This document shows, in pieces, positions 1 to 6,885 of a DNA stretch of 7,700 bases. The translations under genes were made by a program, and so were the position numbers. Below the pieces are notes generated by a model that saw only the letters and a program-made list of their open reading frames with translations, was not told where the DNA came from and searched no databases. Source of the stretch: Candidatus Thorarchaeota archaeon (GTDB lineage Archaea; Asgardarchaeota; Thorarchaeia; Thorarchaeales; Thorarchaeaceae); assembly GCA_016840825.1 (NCBI GenBank), contig JAEORN010000180.1, forward strand, positions 1 to 7,700, given 5' to 3'. Positions within the stretch are counted from its first letter, which is position 1. The number at the start of each line of letters is the position of its first letter.

Positions 1-1
1 A

Positions 2-1273
2 AAGCTCGGTGTTGCTGTAGACACACTCAAGGACATGGAGATTCTGTTCTCAGGCATCCCACTAGATAAAGTGACAACATCCATGACGATTAATGCTCCT
101 GCATCTATCTTATTGGCAATGTACATGGTTGCAGCGCAGAAGCAAGGAATTTCTTCAGATAAGATAGGAGGTACAATTCAAAACGACATTCTGAAAGAGT
201 ACATGGCTCAAAAATCTTGGATTCTTGCTCCCGCTCCATCTCTAAGAATCATCGGTGATATCATGGAGTATTCAGCAAAACACATCCCTCGCTGGAACAC
301 TATCTCGATTTCAGGCTACCATATTCGAGAAGCAGGTTCAACAGCAGCTCAGGAATTGGCATTCACACTTCTTAATGGGATGGAGTACGTGAAAGTTGGA
401 ATTAAGCATGGTCTGGATGTTGATACTTTTGCACCGCGATTATCCTTCTTCTTTAATGCCCACAATGATATTTTCGAAGAAGTGGCGAAGTATCGAGCAG
501 CACGAAGGATTTGGGCTAGAGAAATGAAGGAGACCTTCGGCGCGAAAAAAGAACGCTCTCTCTGGATGCGTTTTCATACTCAGACTGCTGGGTGTTCTCT
601 CACAGCTCAACAACCAATGGTCAACGTAGTGAGAACCGCGTATCAAGCATTAGCCGCAGTCCTTGGCGGCACTCAATCTCTTCACACAAACAGCATGGAT
701 GAAGCACTCTGTCTTCCAACAGAGGATGCAGTCCGAGTTGCGCTTAGGACCCAGCAGATACTTGCTCATGAGAGTGGAGCAGCCAATACAATAGATCCTC
801 TTGCTGGTTCATATTATATTGAAACACTCACCAACGATATGGAAGAGGAAGCTTACAAGTACTTTGAGAGGGTTGAAGCATTGGGTGGTGTAATAGACGC
901 CATTGAGAAGGGTTTCTTCCAGCGTGAAATTGCAGAGTCGTCATATCGCTATCAACGAGAAGTAGAAAGCGGTGACCGAATTATAGTAGGCGTGAATGAA
1001 TACATCCTCAAGGGAGAACACATTACCATTCCAGTTCTCAAGATTGATCCCGAAGTGGAACGAAAACAGATTGAGCGCCTGCATAAGACAAAACGGGATC
1101 GCGATAATCGAAAGGTTCAGGAAGCATTGGATGGCCTCAGGAAGGCGTCCGAAGGAAATGAGAATGTCATGCCACATATTGTCAAGTCAGTCAAGGAATA
1201 TGCATCTGTTGGCGAAATATTTGACATTTGGCGAGAGCTTTGGGGCGAATGGGAAGAACCAAAGATCTTCTAG
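2..1273 (+). CDS. Methylmalonyl-CoA mutase large (alpha) subunit, 5' end cut off by window
   Basis: Catalytic subunit of the B12-dependent mutase that interconverts (R)-methylmalonyl-CoA and succinyl-CoA in the cytoplasm, in propionate and branched-chain acyl-CoA metabolism. The frame is open from base 2 with no start needed, so the visible 423 residues are the C-terminal part of a protein of about 550. The opening [19 protein letters not shown], then [29 protein letters not shown] and [10 protein letters not shown] are family hallmarks; the His of SLHTN is the conserved active-site histidine of the family. The protein ends at [14 protein letters not shown], where the TIM-barrel part normally stops. 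No cobalamin-binding DxHxxG domain follows, so this is the split form, with the B12-binding small subunit encoded elsewhere. The TAQQP variant in place of TEQDP is, from memory, common in the archaeal/bacterial split type. A related acyl-CoA mutase (isobutyryl- or ethylmalonyl-CoA) cannot be excluded without the N-terminal substrate residues. Confidence 0.95.
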   Translation, partial: KLGVAVDTLKDMEILFSGIPLDKVTTSMTINAPASILLAMYMVAAQKQGISSDKIGGTIQNDILKEYMAQKSWILAPAPSLRIIGDIMEYSAKHIPRWNTISISGYHIREAGSTAAQELAFTLLNGMEYVKVGIKHGLDVDTFAPRLSFFFNAHNDIFEEVAKYRAARRIWAREMKETFGAKKERSLWMRFHTQTAGCSLTAQQPMVNVVRTAYQALAAVLGGTQSLHTNSMDEALCLPTEDAVRVALRTQQILAHESGAANTIDPLAGSYYIETLTNDMEEEAYKYFERVEALGGVIDAIEKGFFQREIAESSYRYQREVESGDRIIVGVNEYILKGEHITIPVLKIDPEVERKQIERLHKTKRDRDNRKVQEALDGLRKASEGNENVMPHIVKSVKEYASVGEIFDIWRELWGEWEEPKIF

Positions 1274-1298
1274 TGTTTCAGAGTTGTAGTGTTTCGGA
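1271..1298 (+). repeat. 12-base imperfect direct repeat at the mutase stop codon
   Basis: TAGTGTTTCAGA (1271-1282) recurs as TAGTGTTTCGGA (1287-1298). This is 11 of 12 bases, with a 16-base period. The first copy begins with the mutase stop codon, and the pair lies just upstream of the possible TATA box of the next gene. It could be a pair of regulator sites or chance. Confidence 0.4.
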
Positions 1299-1308
1299 CA
1301 GAGTATCA

Positions 1309-1352
1309 AATACATTAATACACCCTCGTCTCTCAGGAGTATTAAGGAGTGG
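1309..1352 (+). promoter_or_regulatory. Possible TATA box and ribosome-binding region for the longin-like gene
   Basis: The AT-rich stretch TACATTAATA (1311-1320) sits about 35-40 bases before the ATG at 1353, where an archaeal TATA box would give a leader of roughly 10 bases. Two Shine-Dalgarno-like runs follow: CAGGAG ending at 1339 (13 bases before the ATG) and AAGGAG ending at 1349 (only 3 bases before it). Neither spacing is ideal. The second may fall at the start of the transcript. Confidence 0.35.
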
Positions 1353-2633
1353 ATGCATCTGGCTGGCCATAATATTCAAGCTCTTCTGATCAAGGAGCGT
1401 GGAGGAATTCCTCTCTTCTTCATGAAATTGGATCCCAAGGCGCAGGATTTGGATCCAATGCTAGTATCAGGATTTTTCACTGCTATCCAGAGTTTTTCAA
1501 AAGAGGTCATTGAACGAGATAGCTCGATGTTCCAGGTCGATTATGGTGCACGTCTCTATACGGTGATATCTGGTGATGTTACCGATTTCGTCATTGTCAG
1601 TATTGGTGAATGGGATGATGAAGTTACACCAGTTCTGAAGTCCCTGCTTGAAGAGTTTGAAGGCATCTGGATAAAGGACCTGTCAACCGAGGAGAAGGAC
1701 ACCCTGAATATCGATGTCGAGTTTCCTGACTTCAGAGAAGGAATTGTAGAGAACCTTTCCTTTCGCAAGTTGTCCGGGAGCTGGATTCCTATTGTAATTG
1801 AAACTAGTGGAAAGCGGGGGAGAAAATCCGGCAGTAAGGTTATTCCTTTCATTAATGGTATTAATACTGTAGAAGAGATTACAAGGATGAGTGAGCTTGG
1901 AACGGATGAGGTAGTAGCTGAGATTACCAGACTTTGGGCTCTTGGCAAGATTAAATTTGGGAGTATACTCAATCGCACTGATATAATTGCATCAACTTCG
2001 AAAATAGACCGTTTGCTTCAGCTCTCATCTCCGCAAAGAACTGAGCTGCAACGAAAGAATCCTGAAGTCATAGAATTGCTTCCTCGGCTCTCAATGATGT
2101 TTGATGGAAGACGTTCCGTGGGGGCAATAATTGAAGGTCTCTCTGGAGAGTATGAAGACAATCAAGTGATAGAGGTGATTGACATCCTCCTCGAAACAGG
2201 AGCGATTGTTGCGTTATCTCCAGAGAAACGACGTGTTCTTCTGATTCAGGAAGCCTTGGAGTTGGCGATTCGCGTTGCAGAGAAAATCTATGGTCCTGAT
2301 GCAGCAAAGCTATTCTTGAATTCTGCCTTGAAAAAGGTCCCAGTGACGGAGATTGCAGGAGTCTTCCGAATGACTGAGACCTCATGGAGTATTGATTACA
2401 ATTCAAGATTGTATGAAGGTCTTGATCCTCGAAGACTTATGGGGCTCTATGCTGAATGGATGAAGCTCTTGGCACAATATATCAGTGCTCTTGAGAAGGA
2501 TAAAATATTGAAATTTGCAGAGGCTTTGACAGAAATATACCAAGGGTATCTGTTTGAACGGTACAGTAGTTTTGACCTTCGGGGTTTTGAAGAGTTCACC
2601 TTCTGGCTTGAGATTAACTGTGCGAGAGTATGA
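1353..2633 (+). CDS. Longin-like domain protein with two winged-helix-like repeats and helical C-terminus
   Basis: No known function. Residues about 5-108 resemble the longin/roadblock-like domains abundant in Asgard archaea: strand NIQALLIKERGGIPLFFMKL, a helix with LVSGFFTAIQSFSKEVI, strands LYTVISGD and DFVIVSIGEW, then a closing helix VTPVLKSLLEEFEGIW. Residues 163-202 and 243-287 look like two copies of a small helical or winged-helix unit: INGINTVEEI...LWALGKIKF and FDGRRSVGAI...LLETGAIVAL. Both follow a G-x-x-(T/S)-V-x-x-I ... L-x-x-x-G-x-I pattern. Residues about 294-420 are predicted helical and rich in aromatics. There is no signal peptide or membrane segment, so the protein is cytoplasmic. 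ATG 1353 is chosen because it puts the first strand a few residues from the N-terminus, as in related domains. It is followed at 16 bases by a small gene and, two genes on, by a Rab-like GTPase, so a role as GTPase partner or regulator is a reasonable inference. The longin call is moderate; a roadblock fold is the main alternative. Confidence 0.85.
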   Translation: MHLAGHNIQALLIKERGGIPLFFMKLDPKAQDLDPMLVSGFFTAIQSFSKEVIERDSSMFQVDYGARLYTVISGDVTDFVIVSIGEWDDEVTPVLKSLLEEFEGIWIKDLSTEEKDTLNIDVEFPDFREGIVENLSFRKLSGSWIPIVIETSGKRGRKSGSKVIPFINGINTVEEITRMSELGTDEVVAEITRLWALGKIKFGSILNRTDIIASTSKIDRLLQLSSPQRTELQRKNPEVIELLPRLSMMFDGRRSVGAIIEGLSGEYEDNQVIEVIDILLETGAIVALSPEKRRVLLIQEALELAIRVAEKIYGPDAAKLFLNSALKKVPVTEIAGVFRMTETSWSIDYNSRLYEGLDPRRLMGLYAEWMKLLAQYISALEKDKILKFAEALTEIYQGYLFERYSSFDLRGFEEFTFWLEINCARV

Positions 2634-2649
2634 TATGTAAAGAGGTGTT

Positions 2650-3003
2650 ATGATGTCTGAGAATTTACAACCTATTCACACGGTCGCTGATATACTAAGT
2701 CGTAGAGGTCAGACAATCTATGGTCGTGAGAAAATCGTGGAAATGTGTTCGAAGGCAGGGGTTTCTCTGATGGACGATTTTGCAGCTGAACTCGGGGAAG
2801 TGGATACTGAGAGTTCACTCTTGGAATTCGTCACAAGTTATGCGAAACTCAATCCTGCGGCAAAACTCACTGTATTGACTCTTGCTAAACTCTACGACGC
2901 ATCCATACCAAAAGAGCTGCTTGAGAAACGTACCATCTTCACCGATATACTGGACTCATTGTCAGAGTTTACACAGGACTTAGCTGAACGTCTTCGCGGG
3001 TGA
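2650..3003 (+). CDS. Small helical protein of unknown function, coupled to the longin-like gene
   Basis: A 117-residue soluble protein that I do not recognise. It looks almost all helical: HTVADILSRRG (10-20), REKIVEMCSKAG (26-37), SLMDDFAAELGE (39-50), SSLLEFVTSYAKL (55-67), AAKLTVLTLAKLYD (70-83) and a last helix from about 97 to 116. It has no signal peptide, membrane segment or metal-binding cysteine set (a single Cys). Two ATGs are adjacent, at 2650 and 2653. The GAGGTG at 2642-2647 lies 2 bases before the first and 5 before the second, so the second Met is the likelier start. The gene starts 16 bases after the longin-like gene, consistent with one transcript and a shared role. It could be a small adaptor or a partner that packs on the longin-like protein; this is inference. 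Confidence 0.8.
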   Translation: MMSENLQPIHTVADILSRRGQTIYGREKIVEMCSKAGVSLMDDFAAELGEVDTESSLLEFVTSYAKLNPAAKLTVLTLAKLYDASIPKELLEKRTIFTDILDSLSEFTQDLAERLRG

Positions 3004-3042
3004 GATACCTAGAAAGTACTATGCATGCGTTGTCGGTTCAAG

Positions 3043-3050
3043 TTATATCT
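3043..3050 (+). promoter_or_regulatory. Candidate TATA box for the serine hydrolase
   Basis: TTATATCT lies about 30 bases before the ATG pair at 3078/3081. An archaeal promoter here would start transcription near 3070-3075 and give a very short leader. It supports choosing the ATG start over the GTG at 3000 and suggests the hydrolase can be expressed apart from the two genes before it. Confidence 0.4.
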
Positions 3051-3077
3051 CTCAGTAGCTGTATTCGAAGCGATTGG

Positions 3078-4337
3078 ATGATGAATAACACAAGTTGCAA
3101 GAATCACAGTAGGAGAATTCTACAGCTAATTTTGGTTCCTGCTCTTTGTATGCTTCTGGTGATTCCATCGGTGTCAGCTGAATTCTCTGTGAGTGCTGAG
3201 AATACGTATGAACCAACATCTGGGCACTACTGGCCGACCGCTGGATGGAGGAATTGCACACCGGAGGAACAGGGAATGAGTTCGACTATATTGCAGGAAA
3301 TGATTGATCATATCAACGAAGCCAATTTAGACATCCACTCAGTGATTGTCACTCGTAACGGGTATGTTGTACTTGAGGAGTATCCCAATCCAAACCAGGG
3401 TCAGTCTCGGACAATGTCACTTCAAGGAACCCACTACCTCTATTCTGTTACGAAGAGCTTTACATCATGTCTTATTGGCATGGCAATATATCAAGAATTA
3501 ATTGATAATACGAGTCAGACCGCTCTCTCCTTCTTTCCTGATATGACCTTCTCCAACGTGGATGAGAGAAAGGAACGGATGACATTATGGGATCTTCTTA
3601 CAATGAGAAGTGGTCTACCTTGGGATGAAACCACCTATCCCTTCAATGATGCACGAAACGATGTATATCAAGTTAATTTCAACGCAAGTGGAGGGATTCA
3701 ATATGTGCTCGATAGACCAATGGAATACAATCCTGGAACTGCATTCCTCTATAACACAGGCGCATCACACATTCTCTCAGGAATAGTTCAAGAAATAACT
3801 GGCATGACAACATTAGAGTTCGCAACGGAGTATTTATTCAATCCGCTTAACATATCACCTGTCTACTGGTCTTCAGATATGAAGGGTGTGAATTTTGGGG
3901 GATATGATCTTCAGCTAAGGCCATTGGACATGGCAAAATTTGGCTATTTGTATCTCAATAATGGAAGCTGGGAACAAGAACGGATTTTACCAGCAGAATG
4001 GGTTCAAAACACGACTACTACGGTGACAATGCTATCAGCTTCACATGGATATGGAGCGCAATGGCACACCATGCCAGACATGGATGTCTATTACGCCGCA
4101 GGGCTATATGGTCAATACATCTTTGTTTCGCCTGAGTATAACATAGTAGCTGTTTTCACATCCGGCTATGGCATGAGCGATTATGATGAGAATCCCCAAA
4201 TCTTCCGAGACTACATCCTTGCTGCCGCCAGTGATGTTCCATCTCCTATATCTGATCTATTACAGGTGGGGATTATTCTAGCAATTTCAGTACCTTTGGT
4301 TGCAGTTGTGATAATCTACTATCGAAAAACTCACTAG
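3078..4337 (+). CDS. Exported, membrane-anchored serine hydrolase, class C beta-lactamase-like family
   Basis: A serine hydrolase of the beta-lactamase/penicillin-binding-protein-like fold (COG1680 type), probably facing the outside of the cell. Numbering from the upstream GTG at 3000, a signal peptide runs from about 27 to 60 (basic start, hydrophobic LQLILVPALCMLLVIPSVSA). The nucleophile motif is S149-V-T-K152 in YLYSVTKSFTS. The second motif is Y251 in FLYNTGASHILSG. The third region is AAGLYGQYIFVSPEYNIV (366-383), where classic beta-lactamases have KTG. A hydrophobic helix at about 422-440, followed by YRKTH, makes a C-terminal membrane anchor. The GTG at 3000 overlaps the previous stop, but its first 26 residues are not signal-like. 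ATG 3078 or 3081 gives a normal signal peptide and lies about 30 bases after a TATA-like box. The natural substrate is unknown: archaea lack murein, and relatives include esterases, amidases and peptidases. Resistance to beta-lactams should not be assumed. Confidence 0.9.
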   Translation: MMNNTSCKNHSRRILQLILVPALCMLLVIPSVSAEFSVSAENTYEPTSGHYWPTAGWRNCTPEEQGMSSTILQEMIDHINEANLDIHSVIVTRNGYVVLEEYPNPNQGQSRTMSLQGTHYLYSVTKSFTSCLIGMAIYQELIDNTSQTALSFFPDMTFSNVDERKERMTLWDLLTMRSGLPWDETTYPFNDARNDVYQVNFNASGGIQYVLDRPMEYNPGTAFLYNTGASHILSGIVQEITGMTTLEFATEYLFNPLNISPVYWSSDMKGVNFGGYDLQLRPLDMAKFGYLYLNNGSWEQERILPAEWVQNTTTTVTMLSASHGYGAQWHTMPDMDVYYAAGLYGQYIFVSPEYNIVAVFTSGYGMSDYDENPQIFRDYILAAASDVPSPISDLLQVGIILAISVPLVAVVIIYYRKTH

Positions 4338-4367
4338 TCTCGATTAGGCAAAACATTGAACTAGTCG

Positions 4368-4913
4368 TTGCAAATAATTGAACGTAGGTCGTTTGATTTG
4401 ACTCCACAGTTTCTCTATAAGGTTGTGACAGTTGGTTCCTCTGCTGTAGGGAAGACCAGCTTGATACTAAGATATACTACTGGTAAGTTCAGGGAGTACT
4501 ACACTCCCACACTCGGAGCAGACTTTTCAATCAAGACCATGCAGTTCGACCAGAGTAAGGTCAAATTACAGATATGGGATCTTGGCTCGCAGGACTTCCT
4601 TGAGGCTGTTAGATCTGGTTACTATCAGGGGGCTCGTGGTATTATCTACATGTATGATGTAACGCGTCCTGAGACCATGGAGGAACTCTGGAACTGGAAA
4701 AAAGAAGCGGACAAGCATGTGAAGGGAGCAGTCAATCTTGTTGTGGCCAATAAAACAGATCTTGCAACAGAATGCCAAGTTACGTCCAAAGAGGGCGAAA
4801 AGTTCGCAAAGCGTTTTCTTGCAGACTATCATGAGACCTCTGTGAAGCTCAATGATGGTGTCGATGACACTTTCACGACCATTGCAAAGAAGATTGTTGG
4901 AAAAGTAAGTTAG
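4368..4913 (+). CDS. Rab-like small GTPase with atypical switch II
   Basis: A 181-residue Ras-superfamily GTPase, closest in pattern to Rab. G1 is GSSAVGKT (23-30). G2 is the Thr in TPTLGADF (T48). The switch II region is LQIWDLGSQDF (68-77). G4 is NKTD (128-131) and G5 is ETSVK (156-160). Rab-type marks are GADFSIKT, KLQIWD and GYYQGARGIIYMYDVT. Switch II reads D-L-G-S-Q-D instead of D-T-A-G-Q-E. The usually invariant glycine that contacts the gamma phosphate (Ras G60) is therefore Ser74, while the catalytic Gln (Q75) is kept. The tail ends KKIVGKVS with no cysteine, so it cannot be prenylated there as eukaryotic Rabs are; membrane binding would need a partner. The start is a TTG, since an in-frame stop at 4362 blocks anything much earlier and no ATG precedes the P-loop. 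A later TTG at 4398 is also possible. No clear Shine-Dalgarno is visible. The role is unproven; the nearby longin-like protein is a candidate regulator. Confidence 0.93.
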   Translation: MQIIERRSFDLTPQFLYKVVTVGSSAVGKTSLILRYTTGKFREYYTPTLGADFSIKTMQFDQSKVKLQIWDLGSQDFLEAVRSGYYQGARGIIYMYDVTRPETMEELWNWKKEADKHVKGAVNLVVANKTDLATECQVTSKEGEKFAKRFLADYHETSVKLNDGVDDTFTTIAKKIVGKVS

Positions 4914-4928
4914 ACTCACTTCCTGACA

Positions 4929-4950
4929 ACCATTACATGTCTGTAATTGT
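4929..4950. repeat. Imperfect palindrome in the gap before the glycosyltransferase-like gene
   Basis: ATTACA-TGTC-TGTAAT is a perfect 6-bp inverted repeat (4932-4947). It extends past one mismatch to 9-base arms (4929-4937 and 4942-4950). It lies 15 bases after the GTPase stop and about 20 bases before a TATA-like box. It could be an operator or a weak hairpin at the end of the GTPase message; no T-run follows, which argues against an intrinsic terminator. Confidence 0.4.
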
Positions 4951-4970
4951 ACAAAAATTGCACCCCAAGG

Positions 4971-4978
4971 ATAATATT
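4971..4978 (+). promoter_or_regulatory. Candidate TATA box for the glycosyltransferase-like gene
   Basis: ATAATATT follows CCCCAAGG and precedes the ATG pair at 5006/5009 by about 30 bases. Transcription would begin near 5000, giving an almost leaderless message. The TTG at 4985 would lie upstream of that start point and so is unlikely to be the true initiator. Confidence 0.45.
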
Positions 4979-5005
4979 GCATAGTTGTTCCAGATTGTCA
5001 GGTCC

Positions 5006-6877
5006 ATGATGAAGGAAAAGGCGATTAAACAGGTCCAAGGAGTCCTTTTACTCCTAGGAGTAATAGTCCCAGTCTTAGGATTTGGAGTGCATTTCCTTAT
5101 TCCTGGAGTTAGTCGAAGTGGGTATGCAGTCACTGTCGATGCAATGGATACGACTGTTGAAAGCATTCATCTGTCAACAGGTCCCTCTGTGTACAGTTTC
5201 AGCATTGAAATCTTGGGTCTGGACCCCCAGCAACCACCTGAGGTTTACATCTATCTCCTGGATGAGGTCCAATATGCATTGTATGAATCTGGCAGTGCAA
5301 TAGGTTCTGTAGAGAGCCTGTTAGAAATCACAGGAGATTCAAGAGGTTCCTATGAAACCACAAGTAGTGTCGACTTCAGTATCTACATTGTTGTCATTAA
5401 CAACGGTACTGAGTTGAAAACACTGAGCTATTACTATGTCTTTACTCCTTCAACTTACCTATCTTCTGTAGTGGTTGGATTTGCTGGGCTCTTTCTCCTT
5501 CTTCTTTATCTTGGCTGGACATTGAATGGCTGGAGGAGATATTTTCTTGCAGGATTAGGAGTGAACTTGGCATTCTTTCTTATTCGAATTTTCACGCTCA
5601 CAACCTATTCATTGGGATTGCCTGATATCTTTCTGCAAGTCCTGCATGTAGAGCTGTATAATGATTACCCATTCTTCTATCTCTCATGGATTCCTACTCT
5701 TTGGGCAGGGGCATGGGCATATTCAAGCGCACTTCCTCATTATCTCTATCCACCCTTGTGGATCTATACAGTCGGATTGTTTGGAAGTGTACCTGCTTGG
5801 CTTCCGGGTGCTGTTCTCTTCTTGTTCAATATGGCAACCGGTATTGTCGTCTACAAGATAGCGATGATCATCTCGAATCGTAATTCGCAATCAATCTTGG
5901 CAATGATGGTCTATCTACTAAATCCAATAACGGTCGGATATGGCAGTTTCATGTGGCTTAATCCAACACCATTCGTCTTCTTCACAATCCTATCATTCTA
6001 TCTTGCACTAACTGAAAAGTCCGAATTATCAGTTCTTACTCTCTCTGTTGCAACACTATTCAAGCAGTTTGGTGTTATCTTCTTTCCAATTCTTGCCTTG
6101 TTTCTGATCAAGAAGAAAACAGGTATTACAATTCAACAAGGATTAACTAAATTCTTCAAGTATACGATCATTTACGGATCTGTTCTCTTTCTATTTTCAT
6201 TGCCGTTTTTACTATTCAGCCCTCAAGAATACTACAATCAAGTCATCTCCAGCAGCTTCGGATCCTATAGTAGATTGACAGTCTTCACTCCTGACCTCTC
6301 GATGCCGGTACACTTTGGTTCGTTCTTTCTCTGGCTAGGAGGCAGTTCTTGGTTCACCGATATTCTTGCTTGGTTCATTTCTAATTTTGTGTTTTTGGCA
6401 CTCTGTGGAATAGTCGTTTACTGCTCCTATGGAACAATAAAGCCAATCCCAGACACATCAAATGGTTCAGCTCTTGATATCAAGGACTTGTTCATGAAAG
6501 CGATACTCTGGAGTTTTGTTGCTGTCCTGTGTTTGCAAGTCTTCTTCCCTCGGGGCGTCTACAAGTTCTATCTACTTGCGCTGATGCCTTTTGCATCTCT
6601 TCTCTTCGATTACAGAAATCTAACACTATGTCAAGATACAGAATTCCACCTTAGAAAACGCCACCTATTCGTACCAGTATTTGCGACAGTAGTCTTTCTG
6701 TGTTATCGATTCATCTACCTGTGGTTGCTGGTAGCCTGGGCCTGGTTCTATCTGATTCGGAGTGGAGAACTCAGTAGAATCCTGAATGGAATTCGCAACC
6801 TCTATTCAAAGGGAAATGGTCCCGCTGAACATAGTCCGGAAAATATGGAAACCTGGGAAAAGATCTACTCTGAGTGA
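5006..6877 (+). CDS. Multi-pass membrane protein, probable GT-C-type glycosyltransferase
   Basis: Probably transfers a sugar from a lipid-linked donor (dolichyl phosphate in archaea) on the outer face of the membrane. Numbering from the TTG at 4985, one membrane helix (about 17-40) is followed by a soluble, strand-rich segment (about 43-155) that should be outside. Then come roughly 11-13 hydrophobic helices, from 158 to 592, and a charged tail. GT-C-like features are an acidic residue in a loop after the early helices (D227 in ELYNDYPFFYLSW), PHYLYPPLWIYTVG (251-264) and FPRGVYKFYLLALMPF (521-536), which recalls PIG-M/GT87-type mannosyltransferases. This is pattern recognition and not a confirmed family match. 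An extracytoplasmic domain placed before the helical core is not the usual GT-C layout. ATG 5006 or 5009 is preferred to the TTG at 4985 because of the TATA-like box and AGG-like bases at 5000-5002. A transporter or an oligosaccharide polymerase is the main alternative. Confidence 0.85.
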   Translation: MMKEKAIKQVQGVLLLLGVIVPVLGFGVHFLIPGVSRSGYAVTVDAMDTTVESIHLSTGPSVYSFSIEILGLDPQQPPEVYIYLLDEVQYALYESGSAIGSVESLLEITGDSRGSYETTSSVDFSIYIVVINNGTELKTLSYYYVFTPSTYLSSVVVGFAGLFLLLLYLGWTLNGWRRYFLAGLGVNLAFFLIRIFTLTTYSLGLPDIFLQVLHVELYNDYPFFYLSWIPTLWAGAWAYSSALPHYLYPPLWIYTVGLFGSVPAWLPGAVLFLFNMATGIVVYKIAMIISNRNSQSILAMMVYLLNPITVGYGSFMWLNPTPFVFFTILSFYLALTEKSELSVLTLSVATLFKQFGVIFFPILALFLIKKKTGITIQQGLTKFFKYTIIYGSVLFLFSLPFLLFSPQEYYNQVISSSFGSYSRLTVFTPDLSMPVHFGSFFLWLGGSSWFTDILAWFISNFVFLALCGIVVYCSYGTIKPIPDTSNGSALDIKDLFMKAILWSFVAVLCLQVFFPRGVYKFYLLALMPFASLLFDYRNLTLCQDTEFHLRKRHLFVPVFATVVFLCYRFIYLWLLVAWAWFYLIRSGELSRILNGIRNLYSKGNGPAEHSPENMETWEKIYSE

Positions 6878-6885
6878 TCCCTCCA

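Noticed and set aside
1..1273. Complete single-chain methylmalonyl-CoA mutase with B12 domain
   Set aside because: The protein ends at the boundary of the catalytic barrel and the following 79 bases do not encode a cobalamin-binding motif in any frame.
996..1289. 97-codon + strand frame overlapping the end of the mutase gene
   Set aside because: It is a shifted reading of the mutase 3' end, where the mutase frame matches its family to the last residue.
1556..1978. 140-codon minus-strand frame inside the longin-like gene
   Set aside because: It lies wholly opposite a well-supported gene, is serine/leucine-rich with low-complexity runs, and has no domain pattern.
2068..2406. 112-codon minus-strand frame inside the longin-like gene
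   Set aside because: Opposite a real gene, with no ribosome-binding site or family features seen.
3078..4337. Antibiotic-resistance beta-lactamase
   Set aside because: The fold is shared, but the third motif differs, the protein has a C-terminal membrane helix, and most members of this wide family are esterases or peptidases.
4566..4982. 138-codon minus-strand frame opposite the GTPase
   Set aside because: It is the antisense of conserved GTPase motifs; the protein has no recognisable pattern and the + strand gene is certain.
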